From NCBI RefSeq assembly GCF_014695715.1, contig NZ_JACJOT010000007.1, positions 1-64,000 of the forward strand: a stretch of DNA of 64,000 nucleotides. Direction: 5' to 3'. Both the position numbers and the translations under genes were made by a program. Source of the DNA: Microcoleus sp. FACHB-68. GTDB lineage: Bacteria; Cyanobacteriota; Cyanobacteriia; Cyanobacteriales; Oscillatoriaceae. The notes beneath the pieces are model-generated. The model was given only the letters and a program-made list of their open reading frames with translations. It was not told where the DNA came from and made no database searches. Shown piece after piece: positions 54,012 through 63,711 of this stretch; positions within the stretch are counted from its first letter, which is position 1; the number at the start of each line of letters is the position of its first letter.

Positions 54012-54797
54012 TAAAGTGTTCGGTATAGGTCTTTCGGTATATGTGTTGTTTTTCTGAGGCTTCGTGCGTTGATCGGGATAATTTTAAAACCCGATCAATA
54101 ATTTCCCTATTTTTGTTGAGCGGCGCTATCAATAGAGTGGCCGGCGGGGAATTAGGGAATGGCGGCCAAACATTTATCCCCCCCCCCATCCTCTGAATCG
54201 ATGTTTTGCACTCGTTGCGAAAAATGGGATGGCACCCACCGGCATCCTAGGATGTTGCACCTTGTGGCAGTTCATCGAATGCCGGTTACAATCGCCTGTG
54301 TGCCGATTCCAGGAAATGAGCTGATGATCATCTGCTGTTTGGATTAGAACCTCATTCATTCGATGTTTGGCGTCAACCCATTCAGCCGCATAGCTTTGGA
54401 GGTATGGCAAACAGCCCATCATCTCAGCAATATATTAAAAATCCTCCCTTAGAGGGATTCACTTGAGAAACCCACCTAATTAGATGATGTAGATACGCAA
54501 AGCACTCAATCTGAAATCTAGCGCAGGGCGGATTCTCCTGAGCTCGCCCGTTGAGTGGGGGTAGATTTACTTAAAAGGTTAAACACGTGCTTTGCAGTGC
54601 GGTTGAGTTTTGAGAGACTGTGACGCTTTGAGAAGACACGCGCCAGGCTTGGAGCATAAGCGCAAAGCGTGTTCGCGAGCTTCTAAAATGAAAGACATTC
54701 CCCCACGTGAAGAGTCGTGTTTTAGCGTTAATCGTATGCTCTTAACATCAGCGTATGCTCGCAGCATTACGTGAATATATAGGGTGCAGTTTGAGGT

Positions 54798-57700
54798 ATG
54801 CAATTAGCTTTGGCAGCAGCGAAACATTTAACGATGACTGACCCGCACCCATTGGAATATACGGACGCCTACAACGAGCGTTCAGTGAAAATTTTGGCGA
54901 GGGCGATCACTCTTTCTGCCGGCCAGTTTACGCTGATTTTTGTCCGCTGCAATTATGCAGTTCTGCAAGAGCGGATGGCAAACCGGCTCCGGGAATTTCT
55001 TAGCAGCGAAGAGTACCGGCTCACTAACGCCTCTCAAATGCCGGTGATCAATGTTCCAGAGCTTGTTCTGCCTGAGTTCGTTACAACTCTCTACACGACA
55101 ATCCGGGATTTACTGGCAGATCAAACCCCGCAAGCATTAATGGTTTTCGGCTTGGAGTCAGTCACAGAGATCGAGCGAGTGCTGGCTTCTACCAACCAAG
55201 TACGGGAGGAATTTCGCAAAAATTTTCCGTTTCCTTTGGTGCTGTGGGTTAATGATGTTCTTTTGCAAAAGCTGGTGCGCTTGGCTGCCGATTTTAAAAG
55301 CTGGGCTGCAACCTCAATTAAATTTGAAATCGCTTGTGAGGAGTTAATCCACATTTTGCGGCAACCGGCAGAGGCAGAGTTCACCCGAATTCTGCAAGCT
55401 GGTAGCAGTATGCAAATGCCGGCTGAGCGTTCTCCAGATCGGCTAGAACTTGAATTAGCCCAGCGCGATTTGCTAGCACGCGGGGTTCGCGTAGAACCGG
55501 CAGTTGATGCCGGTGTGCAATTTGTTCTCGGCTTGGATTCTTATGCCAATGACGATTTCAATTTAGCCCTCGGCTACTTCAAGCAAAGCTTAGGGTTTTG
55601 GCAGCAGGGTAGATGGAGACACATCCAACAAAGCCGGCGAGCGCAACAGCATTTCCTGCTCATCCAATATTTTATAGAACGGCAAGGCGTTGTCTTATTT
55701 CATATTGGTTTGTGTTATTGCCGCAAAGCCGAACGGGAACCAGCCGAGAGTCGGCAGCACTGGAATAAGGCAAGGCGTTACCTACAACAATGTTTAGATG
55801 TCTTTGAGCGGGGGAACCGGCCCGATTTAATCTCAAAATTTATCAACCATCTCGGTGAAGTTCTGCGGCGTTTGGAAGCATGGGATCAGTTGCACAAACT
55901 CGCCCAAAAAGCACTGATTTTGCATTATACCGACGACAGGCGGGTGCAGCTCGCTCAGGATTATGGCTTTTTGGCTGAAGTGTGTGTGGAGAAAGCCGAG
56001 GAAGCCTTACAACTGTCCAAAGTAAGTGAGGGCCAAATCGATGCTAAGAAAGCGACTCAGCAAGTCCGCGAGGCCAATAAACAAGCACGGGATGCCAAAT
56101 GGGCAGCTCAACAAGCCCTAGATATTTTGGCCTCAGCATCGGTGAACCAGCAGCAGGATCAAGGCTTATATCTGTTTTTGCTAGCGCGGGCGCTGCGCCT
56201 GGAAGCCGCAACACAGCGGCTGCCCCTTTCCCGGCAAATGGTTCATGTCAATGGTGAACGCATTGCCATCACTTACCTGGAACAGGCGAGAGTGGCGCTG
56301 GCGCACCGCCGCGATCCCCAGCTTTACATTCGCATCATGGAGGAGCTGAGATCGCTTTATTTTAAGCAAGGTCAGTATTTAAATGCTTTTTTAATTAAAA
56401 AACAGCAACGGGAAATCGAGCATCAGTATGGGTTGCGGGCTTTCATCGGTGCCGGCCAACTGCAACCCCAGCGACAGGGAATTAACCCAGCTTTAGACGA
56501 TACAGCGCTAAGCCTGCGCGTTGTCGCTCCAGAACTAGCAGTTGCGGCACGCCGGCAGGATATCGAGCGCTTAATCGAACGGATGGGTCGCAATGATTAT
56601 AAGCTGACCGTGATTTACGGAACCTCTGGCGTCGGTAAATCCTCCTTAGTCAACGCCGGCTTAGTTCCTGCCTTGCAGCAGCGAGCGATCGGTGATCGCG
56701 TCGCCTTGCCGGTGGTGCTGCGAGTTTACACAGATTGGATGGTTGCCCTAGGCAGAGAGTTAGCCAAAGCACTTCAGCAAACAACCCCAGAAGAGACAAG
56801 CGCGATCAGTGACGCCTTCCCCCTCTCCCCCCCGTTTAATTCAAAAGATGCCATTCTTGAACAACTGCGTCAAAATGCCGACCGCAACCGGCTGACTGTG
56901 CTAATTTTTGACCAATTTGAAGAATTTTTCTTTGTTGATCAACTTCCCATTAATCGACGACCGTTTTTTGAATTTTTGCGCGACTGTCTCAACATTCCTT
57001 TTGTCAAGGTTATCTTATCTTTACGGGAAGATTATCTTCACTATTTGCTGGAGTATGAAGGCTTCAACGATTTAAACTTAGATGCCATTGATAACAATAT
57101 TTTAGATAAGGAAATTCGCTATCCTATCAAAAACTTTTCTGAAACTGAAGCCAAAAATGTTTTGAAAAGCTTAACTGAAGGCTCTCAGTTTTACTTAGAA
57201 GAAGCCTTAATTGATGCCTTAGTCAACAACCTTCTCAGTGAGCGAGAAACTGTGCGTCCGATTGAGTTGCAGGTGGTCGGTGCTCAGTTGCAAGAAGATA
57301 AAATTACCACCCTAGAACAATACCGCAGCCTTGATGATGATAATCCCAAAGCAAAATTAGTTCAGCGCTCCCTTAAGCAAGTCATCGGCGATTGTGGGCC
57401 AGAAAATGAAGAAGCGGCTTGGACAGTATTATTTTCGCTCACAGATGCCGAAGGCAGACGCCCCCTCAAGACTAAACATGACTTGGCGGCAGCCTTGACA
57501 TTTAAGGCTAACAAATTAAACTTAATCTTAGAGATTTTAGTCGGTTCAGGTCTAGTGTTTCATCACCGGGAAGAGCCGGCAGATCATTATCAATTAGTTC
57601 ATGATTATCTTGTTGATTTTATCCATCAAGAGTACAAAAGTCGAGAGCAATTGCAGCAAAGAGAACAGCTAAAAAGAAGCGAAACGCAAAAACTGCTATT

Positions 57701-59849
57701 TGCAGCAGCCGGCGGCTTATTTTTACTGCTGGCATTTTTCACTTGCGGATTTTGGCTACGTGCAGAAGCGTTAAAACAAAAAGCAGAAATCCTGAAGCAA
57801 GAAGCAGAAATCGCTGAAACCAAAGCGAATCTCAAGGCTCATGTCAACAATTCTGAATATCTGTTTAACACCCATCAAGAATTTGATGCGCTGATCGAAA
57901 GTTTGTGGGCCAGAAAAACGCTGGAATCAGTGGCCCAACCACAACCGGATAATCGAATTCGGGTGGTGACAGCCTTGCAACAAGCGGTTTATGGGGTCAG
58001 AGAACGCAATCGCCTAGAGGGGCATCGGGATAGTATTTGGAGTGTGAGTTTTTCTCCAGATGGCCAGTTGCTTGCTTCAGGGGGAAATGACCATACAGTG
58101 AAACTTTGGAGTCGTGACGGTAGACAAATCAGTGTTTTTTCTGGGCATAGCGATAGTGTGACGCGTGTGAGTTTTAGTCCAGATGGGCAGCTAGTTGCCT
58201 CTGCTAGCCGGGATAAAACGGTGAAAATTTGGAAACTGGACGGCACACTGGTGACAACGCTGAACGGTCATGCAGATCGCGTTTATAGCGTTAATTTCAG
58301 CCCAGATGGGCAGCGGGTTGTCACCGGCAGCCATGACCAAACGGTGAAACTCTGGAAGCCAGATGGCACGTTAATTGCGACCCTAGCCGGCCATAGCGGG
58401 CCGGTGGAGTGGGTGTGTTTCTCGCCGGATGGGCAGTTAATTGCTTCGGCAAGTGATGATAAAACCGTAAAACTTTGGAAGCTGGACGGGACGAAGGTAA
58501 AGACGTTAACGGGCCATAGCGACTGGGTGATGGCGGTGAGTTTCAGTCCGCAAGGCAATACGCTCGCAACTGCCGGCAGAGACACCACGGTGAAACTTTG
58601 GAAGCCAGATGGCACCTTACTAAATACGTTGATCGGCCATAAAAAAGCCGTTTATAGCCTTAGTTTTAGCTTGGATGGCAAATTAATCGCCACGGCAAGT
58701 GATGACCAGACGGTGAAACTCTGGCAGATGGATGGTACATTGCTGAAAACCTTAGAGGGCCATAGTGGTCGTGTCACCGGCGTCAGTTTTAGCCCGGATG
58801 GGGAACTAATTGCGACGGGAAGCTTAGACAAAACGGTGAAACTCTGGGCCACTTACGACACCAAGCCGGCAACACTCAAGGGTCATAGTGATCGGGTGAC
58901 TAGCGTTAGTTTCAGTCCTGATGGCGGGTTAATTGCCACCGGCAGCCGCGACAAGACCGTGAAATTGTGGTTACGCAATACAATCGGGCAACTTCAAAAC
59001 GCTCCCTACAAAACCCTGACAGGTCACAATGATCGCATCATCAATGTCACTTTTAGCCCAGATGGCCAGATGATCGCTTCCGCGAGTTTAGATAATACGG
59101 TGAAACTCTGGAACCGGGAGGGCCAGTTGGTCAAAACCCTCTCTGGACGCGATGCGTTCTACAGTGTAAGTTTTAGCCCCAACGGTCAGCTACTTGCCAC
59201 CGGCAGCAAAGATCATACGGTCAAACTCTGGACTCGACGCGGTGAGTTGCTAAAGATTTTCAGTGGTCACGGCGAGCGTGTCAATAGTGTCAGGTTTAGC
59301 CCAGATGGCCGGCTAATTGCTTCTGCCAGTGATGATAAAACAGTTAAACTCTGGAACTTGCAGGGGAAACTGCTGAGAACTTTGGGGGGGGAACATGGGC
59401 ATCGATCCTATGTCACCACTGTCAGTTTCTCACCCAATGGACAACTCATTGCCACCGGCAGTTGGGATAATACGGTTAAGCTTTGGCCTCTTGATGGCAG
59501 TCCCCCCAAAACCTTGTTGAAAGGATACAGCGATAGTGTAACCAGTGTCGCTTTTTCTCCGGATGGTCAAACGGTTGCCTCTGCCGGTTGGGACAGTCGG
59601 GTGAAACTGTGGAGTCTTGATGGCACTTTGCTCAAAGCGCTTAAAGAGCAAAATTCTGGGATTTTAGAGATTAGTTTTAGTCCAGATGGCAAAGTGCTTG
59701 CCTCGGCACATGATGACAAAACAGTTATTTTATGGAATTTGGATCTCAATGATTTAGTCAGACGTGCCTGTGGCTTGCTACATGATTATTTACAGACTAG
59801 CGCGAATGTAACGGAGAGCGAACGTTTGCTGTGTGATAGCAAGTCCTGA
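54798..59849 (+). CDS. Giant P-loop (nSTAND1-like) ATPase with 14 WD40 repeats
   Basis: A 1683-residue signal-transduction ATPase. Order of parts: an unrecognised N-terminal domain (1-210, AITLSAGQFTLIFVRCNY), helical TPR-like repeats (about 225-530), a STAND-type NTPase with Walker A GTSGVGKSS (608-616) and LIFDQFEEFF as Walker B (about 705-714), a transmembrane helix (about 968-988), and 14 WD40 repeats (about 1073-1655) with the recurrent FSPDGxLIAT...DKTVKLW pattern, enough for two seven-bladed propellers. Blades are very alike, indicating recent duplication. A G8 run at 59384-59391 lies between blades 11 and 12. Such proteins are thought to sense ligands through the repeats and oligomerise via the NTPase; cyanobacteria use them widely, some in defence. 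The role of this one is unknown. Confidence 0.9.
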   Translation: MQLALAAAKHLTMTDPHPLEYTDAYNERSVKILARAITLSAGQFTLIFVRCNYAVLQERMANRLREFLSSEEYRLTNASQMPVINVPELVLPEFVTTLYTTIRDLLADQTPQALMVFGLESVTEIERVLASTNQVREEFRKNFPFPLVLWVNDVLLQKLVRLAADFKSWAATSIKFEIACEELIHILRQPAEAEFTRILQAGSSMQMPAERSPDRLELELAQRDLLARGVRVEPAVDAGVQFVLGLDSYANDDFNLALGYFKQSLGFWQQGRWRHIQQSRRAQQHFLLIQYFIERQGVVLFHIGLCYCRKAEREPAESRQHWNKARRYLQQCLDVFERGNRPDLISKFINHLGEVLRRLEAWDQLHKLAQKALILHYTDDRRVQLAQDYGFLAEVCVEKAEEALQLSKVSEGQIDAKKATQQVREANKQARDAKWAAQQALDILASASVNQQQDQGLYLFLLARALRLEAATQRLPLSRQMVHVNGERIAITYLEQARVALAHRRDPQLYIRIMEELRSLYFKQGQYLNAFLIKKQQREIEHQYGLRAFIGAGQLQPQRQGINPALDDTALSLRVVAPELAVAARRQDIERLIERMGRNDYKLTVIYGTSGVGKSSLVNAGLVPALQQRAIGDRVALPVVLRVYTDWMVALGRELAKALQQTTPEETSAISDAFPLSPPFNSKDAILEQLRQNADRNRLTVLIFDQFEEFFFVDQLPINRRPFFEFLRDCLNIPFVKVILSLREDYLHYLLEYEGFNDLNLDAIDNNILDKEIRYPIKNFSETEAKNVLKSLTEGSQFYLEEALIDALVNNLLSERETVRPIELQVVGAQLQEDKITTLEQYRSLDDDNPKAKLVQRSLKQVIGDCGPENEEAAWTVLFSLTDAEGRRPLKTKHDLAAALTFKANKLNLILEILVGSGLVFHHREEPADHYQLVHDYLVDFIHQEYKSREQLQQREQLKRSETQKLLFAAAGGLFLLLAFFTCGFWLRAEALKQKAEILKQEAEIAETKANLKAHVNNSEYLFNTHQEFDALIESLWARKTLESVAQPQPDNRIRVVTALQQAVYGVRERNRLEGHRDSIWSVSFSPDGQLLASGGNDHTVKLWSRDGRQISVFSGHSDSVTRVSFSPDGQLVASASRDKTVKIWKLDGTLVTTLNGHADRVYSVNFSPDGQRVVTGSHDQTVKLWKPDGTLIATLAGHSGPVEWVCFSPDGQLIASASDDKTVKLWKLDGTKVKTLTGHSDWVMAVSFSPQGNTLATAGRDTTVKLWKPDGTLLNTLIGHKKAVYSLSFSLDGKLIATASDDQTVKLWQMDGTLLKTLEGHSGRVTGVSFSPDGELIATGSLDKTVKLWATYDTKPATLKGHSDRVTSVSFSPDGGLIATGSRDKTVKLWLRNTIGQLQNAPYKTLTGHNDRIINVTFSPDGQMIASASLDNTVKLWNREGQLVKTLSGRDAFYSVSFSPNGQLLATGSKDHTVKLWTRRGELLKIFSGHGERVNSVRFSPDGRLIASASDDKTVKLWNLQGKLLRTLGGEHGHRSYVTTVSFSPNGQLIATGSWDNTVKLWPLDGSPPKTLLKGYSDSVTSVAFSPDGQTVASAGWDSRVKLWSLDGTLLKALKEQNSGILEISFSPDGKVLASAHDDKTVILWNLDLNDLVRRACGLLHDYLQTSANVTESERLLCDSKS

Positions 59850-60043
59850 GAGTAGAGTGTTTTGAATAACGCACAGTCGCCGATGGAAGCCGGCAATTAA
59901 TCGGCAGACTCCCGAACTTTCTAAATTTTTTATATGATAAATATGAATAGAGTTAAGTACAATTAAAATGCTTATTTGTTGCCTTGCCGGCTAAGAGTGG
60001 GAATACTTAACTAAGTCTATCAAGTTGGAGGATCAAAGTCATT

Positions 60044-60502
60044 ATGCTAATGTTGATCTTCTATGCCGGCAATGAGCGATATGCTTGAGAAATCAGCCGG
60101 GTTGTAGAAGTGCTGCCGGTTGTTGCTTTAACAAAGCTCCACCAGACCCCTGAATATTTTGCCGGCTTGTTTAACTATCGCAGTGAAATTGTGCCGATGA
60201 TTGATATTTGCCAAATCCTCCAAGGGTATTCCTGCCGGCCTTTCTTAAGTACGAGAATTATAATTGTTCATTATCTAATTGGAGAGCGCCCTTCAAGCTT
60301 TTTAGCGATCTTGGCAGAACGAGTCACAGAAATTACTGATTACTCAGACAATAAATTTGTGGATTCAGGAATTAATATCAATCAATCGCGTTATCGGGGT
60401 AAAATAATTATAGATGAGCAAGGAATCATTCAATGTGTCCGAGTAGAATCTCTACTGCCTGAGTCACAAAGTCATTATTTAATGTCGAACTTGGCTGATT
60501 AA
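60044..60502 (+). pseudogene. Broken cheW-like chemotaxis coupling gene
   Basis: A CheW-like frame starting at ATG 60044 behind a perfect GGAGG, interrupted by an in-frame TGA at 60086-60088 (codon 15). The reading before it (MLMLIFYAGNERYA) and after it (EISRVVEVLPVVALTKLHQ) joins into a normal CheW N-terminus with one codon replaced, and the frame then stays open to 60502 (GLFNYRSEIVPMIDICQIL). Translation could restart at GTG 60110, but that product lacks the first beta strand. CheW links chemoreceptors to the CheA kinase; here the gene is probably inactive unless the stop is read through. Confidence 0.78.
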
Positions 60503-60550
60503 AGTTAATTAAAATAGTAATTTTACGATTTTCTTTGATTTTGGATAATT

Positions 60551-60788
60551 ATGACCCAAGAAGCGATTGAAGCCTTGCTCAGAGAAAAAATTGGCTTAGA
60601 AGCAATCATTAGGTTCTAGCACTATTGCCAGATCCATTCGTCAGCGTATGCTAGATAGTGGATTGCCCGATATGCAAACTTATTTGCTTCGCTTGCGAAC
60701 ATCTACACAAGAGTTTTAAGCAACCATTGAAAATATCATCGTGCCGGAAACTTGGTTTTTTAGAGATAGAGAACCCTTTGTTTTTTAA
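60551..60788 (+). pseudogene. Truncated, frameshifted cheR-like remnant
   Basis: A decayed N-terminal piece of a CheR-type chemoreceptor methyltransferase. Frame one reads MTQEAIEALLREKIGLEA and stops at TAG 60617; shifting frame near 60612 restores similarity (SSTIARSIRQRMLDSGLPDM, then YLLRLRTSTQEF), followed by a TAA, then ENIIVPETWFFRDREPF and another stop at 60786. The TWFFRD segment is the CheR hallmark. The SAM-binding domain that should follow is missing. It lies 48 bases after the broken cheW, so both come from one lost chemotaxis operon. Confidence 0.82.
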
Positions 60789-60876
60789 AGCCGATAGTTC
60801 TCAAACTTTTTATAAATTTTTCATCGGTTAACTGCACTCAATCAATTCCTATTTCTTTCTCCTTTCCAGTAATCAT

Positions 60877-60903
60877 AAAAAAAGGAGCCTCACAGAGACT
60901 CCT
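60877..60903 (-). terminator. Terminator of the rplJ-rplL transcript
   Basis: On the minus strand AGGAGTCTC/GAGGCTCCT (one mismatch, 3-base loop) is followed by a run of seven T, about 150 bases after the rplL stop. A classical rho-independent terminator. Confidence 0.85.
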
Positions 60904-60963
60904 CGATTTAAAACCCAACAGGGTATTGGTTTGCCACTTTAAATTTCTCTCATACTGTTGTTC

Positions 60964-61003
60964 GGAGAAGATAACTAATTTTCACGAAATCTTCTCCTTT
61001 TTT
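60964..61003 (+). terminator. Plus-strand hairpin with T-run
   Basis: A perfect 9-bp stem GGAGAAGAT/ATCTTCTCC (60964-60972, 60989-60997) followed by TTTTTT on the plus strand. It probably stops transcription from the cheW/cheR side before the ribosomal genes. Confidence 0.7.
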
Positions 61004-61051
61004 CCCTAGGGAAAAGCAGCACAGAAATAATCAGGGGCAAAGCCGTTGAAA

Positions 61052-61447
61052 TTACTTGATAGACACTTTTGCGCCAGATTCTTCGAGCTGCTTCTTAGCG
61101 TCTTCAGCGGCATCCTTGGCAACGCCTTCCTTAACCGGCTTGGGTGTAGATTCCACCAAGTCTTTGGCTTCTTTCAAGCCTAAGCCGGTGAGTGTCCGCA
61201 CAACCTTCAGTACAGAGATCTTCTTATCGGCAGGGACTTCTTCGAGGATGACACTGAACTCGGTTTGTTCTTCTACTTCTTCTGCAGGAGCTGCTGCTGC
61301 TCCTCCTGGTGCCATCATCATCATCCCACCAGCCGGTGCGGCGGCGCTTACGCCGAATGCTTCTTCAATTTGCTTGACGAGCTCAGCGGCTTCCAGCAAA
61401 GTCAAAGATTTCAATCTATCCAAAATTTCATCGGTTGTTGCAGACAT
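61052..61447 (-). CDS. rplL: 50S ribosomal protein L7/L12
   Basis: Stalk protein of the large subunit that recruits translation factors. The 131-residue protein has the N-terminal dimerisation helices (about 1-35), an Ala/Gly/Met-rich hinge ([19 protein letters not shown], about 36-54) and the C-terminal domain with [27 protein letters not shown] lies before the ATG. It is last in the order nusG-rplK-rplA-rplJ-rplL. Confidence 0.98.
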   Translation of the reverse strand: MSATTDEILDRLKSLTLLEAAELVKQIEEAFGVSAAAPAGGMMMMAPGGAAAAPAEEVEEQTEFSVILEEVPADKKISVLKVVRTLTGLGLKEAKDLVESTPKPVKEGVAKDAAEDAKKQLEESGAKVSIK

Positions 61448-61585
61448 TCCTTAACTCCTTTAGTTTTTGTAAGTCAGTGGTCATTTTTTATTTGCGATTC
61501 GCTAATGGTTGAGTGCTAATGGATTACCTTAGTTCACCCAATTAACGAGTAGCAAAGCTTTAGACAGAAACCGGATAGCTGAAAA

Positions 61586-62134
61586 CTAAGCGGCTTCTTG
61601 GTTGTCTTCCTTGTTTTCCTTGTCGGACACAGCTTGAAGAGCACGGGCAAGGGAAGATGGAACTTCGTTGATCCCGACAGCAAGTTTCGTCGCCAAGCCA
61701 TTGATAGCGCCGGCAATTTGGGCGATGAGCTGTTCTTTGGATGGCAGATCCGAAATGGCCTTAAGCTCGGCTTCACTGAGAAGCCGTCCATCCATGACGC
61801 CACCGCGAAGTTCAGTCTTCTTACTCGCTTTTTGGAAGTCTTGGTAAGCTTTAATCGCCCCGCTGACATCTTCTTTAACGAGCAGAAAAGCGGAAGAACC
61901 CTTGAGCAATTCCTGCATCGGTTGCCAGTTATCGTCACCGTCAACTGCAAGTCCCATCAACGTGTTTTTGGTGACTTTGCAAGTCGTGCCGGTGGGGCGA
62001 AGCCGTTTTCGCAAATCTGTGATCTCAGCTACAGAGAGTCCTTTGTAGTCAATCACAATTGCGATTTGAGACTGACTCAAATTTTCTTTGAGTTCAGCAA
62101 TCGCCGCATTTTTTTCTGCGTATGTTCTACCCAC
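61586..62134 (-). CDS. rplJ: 50S ribosomal protein L10
   Basis: Base of the ribosomal stalk that binds 23S rRNA and the L7/L12 dimers. The 182-residue protein shows VIDYKGLSVAEITDLRKRLR (about 28-47) and the conserved KNTLMGLA; the C-terminal helix carries L12-binding segments. The start is GTG 62134, fixed by the perfect AAGGAGGTGA 8 bases upstream. In many bacteria L10 represses its own mRNA through a leader, and the 309-base spacer before this gene is a candidate. Confidence 0.97.
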   Translation of the reverse strand: MGRTYAEKNAAIAELKENLSQSQIAIVIDYKGLSVAEITDLRKRLRPTGTTCKVTKNTLMGLAVDGDDNWQPMQELLKGSSAFLLVKEDVSGAIKAYQDFQKASKKTELRGGVMDGRLLSEAELKAISDLPSKEQLIAQIAGAINGLATKLAVGINEVPSSLARALQAVSDKENKEDNQEAA

Positions 62135-62443
62135 TGTTCTTTCACCTCCTTAACTGGGTAACGTTGGCAGAAAGTCAAAAGTCAGAAGTTAAAATTCATT
62201 CTTCGTCTTTCAAACCAACCAATCAAAAACCCCGGACATTCTGCCGGGGTTACCCACACTCCTGATGCCATGTTGGTAAAAGCCACAACATTGGCTATTC
62301 AGGAGTTTAGGGCGCAAACCTCGGCAGGAAATTAAGCCATTGGCTCCTGCTGTCTCTGGAGATCGCCTATTTAATTCATGCTGAGTTGTCAATTTTGAAT
62401 TTTGAATTCATTCACAATTCAACATCCAAAATTTAAACTTTTC
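62135..62443 (-). ncRNA. Candidate rplJ leader (L10-leader-like region)
   Basis: The 309-base gap between rplA and rplJ is long for this operon and contains one strong hairpin (62228-62251) plus AT-rich arms (62390-62430). Autoregulatory L10 leaders are known at this position in many bacteria. I see structure and position only; the kink-turn and conserved loop of the known leader were not verified. Confidence 0.4.
62228..62251 (-). terminator. Terminator/attenuator hairpin upstream of rplJ
   Basis: A perfect 8-bp stem AACCCCGG/CCGGGGTT with an 8-base loop; on the minus strand it continues into a TTTTT run, so it can end transcription between rplA and rplJ or act as an attenuator. Confidence 0.75.
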
Positions 62444-63160
62444 TTAGGCTGCATCAGTCATTTTTAGGTCGCGCAGGGTGCTGACATCGACTTGAATCGA
62501 TGGACCCATTGTGGCGGATATATACACAGTGCGCCAATACCGGCCTTTCGCGCCTGTCGGGCGATTACGGTCTATGCACTCTTGCACGGCTTTCAAGTTC
62601 AACAGCAGGTCTTCTGGGGTAAAAGAAGCCTTACCGAACAAGATGTGAACAATGCCGGTGCGGTCTGCACGAAACTCCAGTTTACCAGCTTTGAACTCTG
62701 CAATTGCGCCGGCAAGATCGAAAGTTACCGTACCACCTTTTGGGGATGGCATCAAACCGCGTGGACCCAATAGCTTACCGAGTTTTGCCACCTGCGGCAT
62801 CACATCCGGGGTCGCAATCAGTTTATCAAAGTCCATCCGGCCTTTTTGGATTTCGTCAATCAGTTCCTCAGAACCGACAACATCCGCGCCGGCGCTGGAG
62901 GCTTCCGTTACTTTTTCCCCCCGCGCAATCACAGCCACCCGAACCGTTTGACCTGTTCCCTTGGGCAGTGCGACTGTTGTCCGTAGCTGTTGGTCTGTAT
63001 ATTTGGGGTCAATGCCTAACCGAATATGAGCTTCCGCAGATTCAGGAAACTTGGCCGTAGCAGTTTCCTTCAACAGCTGGATTGCTTCTGACGGTTCATA
63101 AGGCCGATCTTCGACCTTCTTTGTGAGTTCTTGTAATCGACGCGATAGTTTTTTCGCCAT
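62444..63160 (-). CDS. rplA: 50S ribosomal protein L1
   Basis: Binds 23S rRNA at the L1 stalk and takes part in tRNA exit. The 238-residue protein is typical: [39 protein letters not shown], the [15 protein letters not shown] motif, and [19 protein letters not shown] at the C-terminus. AGGAG lies before the ATG. It follows rplK after 118 bases and precedes the candidate rplJ leader. Confidence 0.98.
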   Translation of the reverse strand: MAKKLSRRLQELTKKVEDRPYEPSEAIQLLKETATAKFPESAEAHIRLGIDPKYTDQQLRTTVALPKGTGQTVRVAVIARGEKVTEASSAGADVVGSEELIDEIQKGRMDFDKLIATPDVMPQVAKLGKLLGPRGLMPSPKGGTVTFDLAGAIAEFKAGKLEFRADRTGIVHILFGKASFTPEDLLLNLKAVQECIDRNRPTGAKGRYWRTVYISATMGPSIQVDVSTLRDLKMTDAA

Positions 63161-63278
63161 TTGTCTCTCCTGGGGTTAATCACGAGGTCTTGCCTCTCCC
63201 CCGATAATGGGTAATTAGCGAAACAATACAAGGATGCGCGGGTGCGCCGATTGATTCGCCACCTAAATTGAAAATCGC

Positions 63279-63704
63279 CTAATCAGCAACCCCAACGCCC
63301 ATATTGCGAGCGGTTCCTTCTACAATTTTCATTGCAGCTTCAACATCGTTGGCGTTGAGATCCGGCATTTTAGTTTCGGCGATTTCGCGGAGCTGTGCTC
63401 GCGTAATCGACCCAACTTTCTTGCGGTTCGGTTCGCCTGAACCGCGTTCGATACCGGCTGCCTTGCGAATAAGCACTGAAGCCGGTGGGGTCTTCAGTAT
63501 AAAGGTGAAACTGCGGTCTTCATAGACAGAAATTTCTACCGGCACGACCAGACCTGCTTGGTCAGATGTTCTGGCGTTATATTCTTTGCAGAACATCATA
63601 ATATTAACGCCGTGCTGACCCAGGGCTGGCCCAATCGGAGGAGCCGGATTGGCTTTCCCCGCCGTGATGGCCAACTTAATGACCGCAACAACTTTCTTTG
63701 CCAT
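63279..63704 (-). CDS. rplK: 50S ribosomal protein L11
   Basis: Forms the GTPase-associated centre with 23S rRNA and the stalk. The 141-residue protein has the N-terminal [25 protein letters not shown] segment (proline-rich switch) and the C-terminal RNA-binding domain around [20 protein letters not shown], then GTARNMGV. It starts 7 bases after the nusG stop, so the two are in one operon. Confidence 0.98.
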   Translation of the reverse strand: MAKKVVAVIKLAITAGKANPAPPIGPALGQHGVNIMMFCKEYNARTSDQAGLVVPVEISVYEDRSFTFILKTPPASVLIRKAAGIERGSGEPNRKKVGSITRAQLREIAETKMPDLNANDVEAAMKIVEGTARNMGVGVAD

Positions 63705-63711
63705 CTATCTA

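Larger units (their letters stand above)
53717..54797. other. 1.1-kb stretch without supported genes
   Basis: Several open frames of 60-80 codons exist but none has a ribosome-binding site and protein-like composition. It contains a 38-base tandem duplication, a terminator-like hairpin at 53980-54011, a C10 run (54178-54187), and near 54735-54765 two copies of CGTATGCTC. It may hold the promoter and leader of the giant WD40 gene or remnants of lost genes. Confidence 0.5.

Noticed and set aside
54174-54422. 82-codon minus-strand frame ending in Gly-rich tail
   Set aside because: Runs through the C10 homopolymer, lacks a ribosome-binding site and similarity; probably random.
61598-62161. 187-codon plus-strand frame
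   Set aside because: Exact antisense of rplJ.
62210-62392. 60-codon minus-strand frame between rplA and rplJ
   Set aside because: Lies across the terminator hairpin, with no ribosome-binding site; the region fits a leader better.
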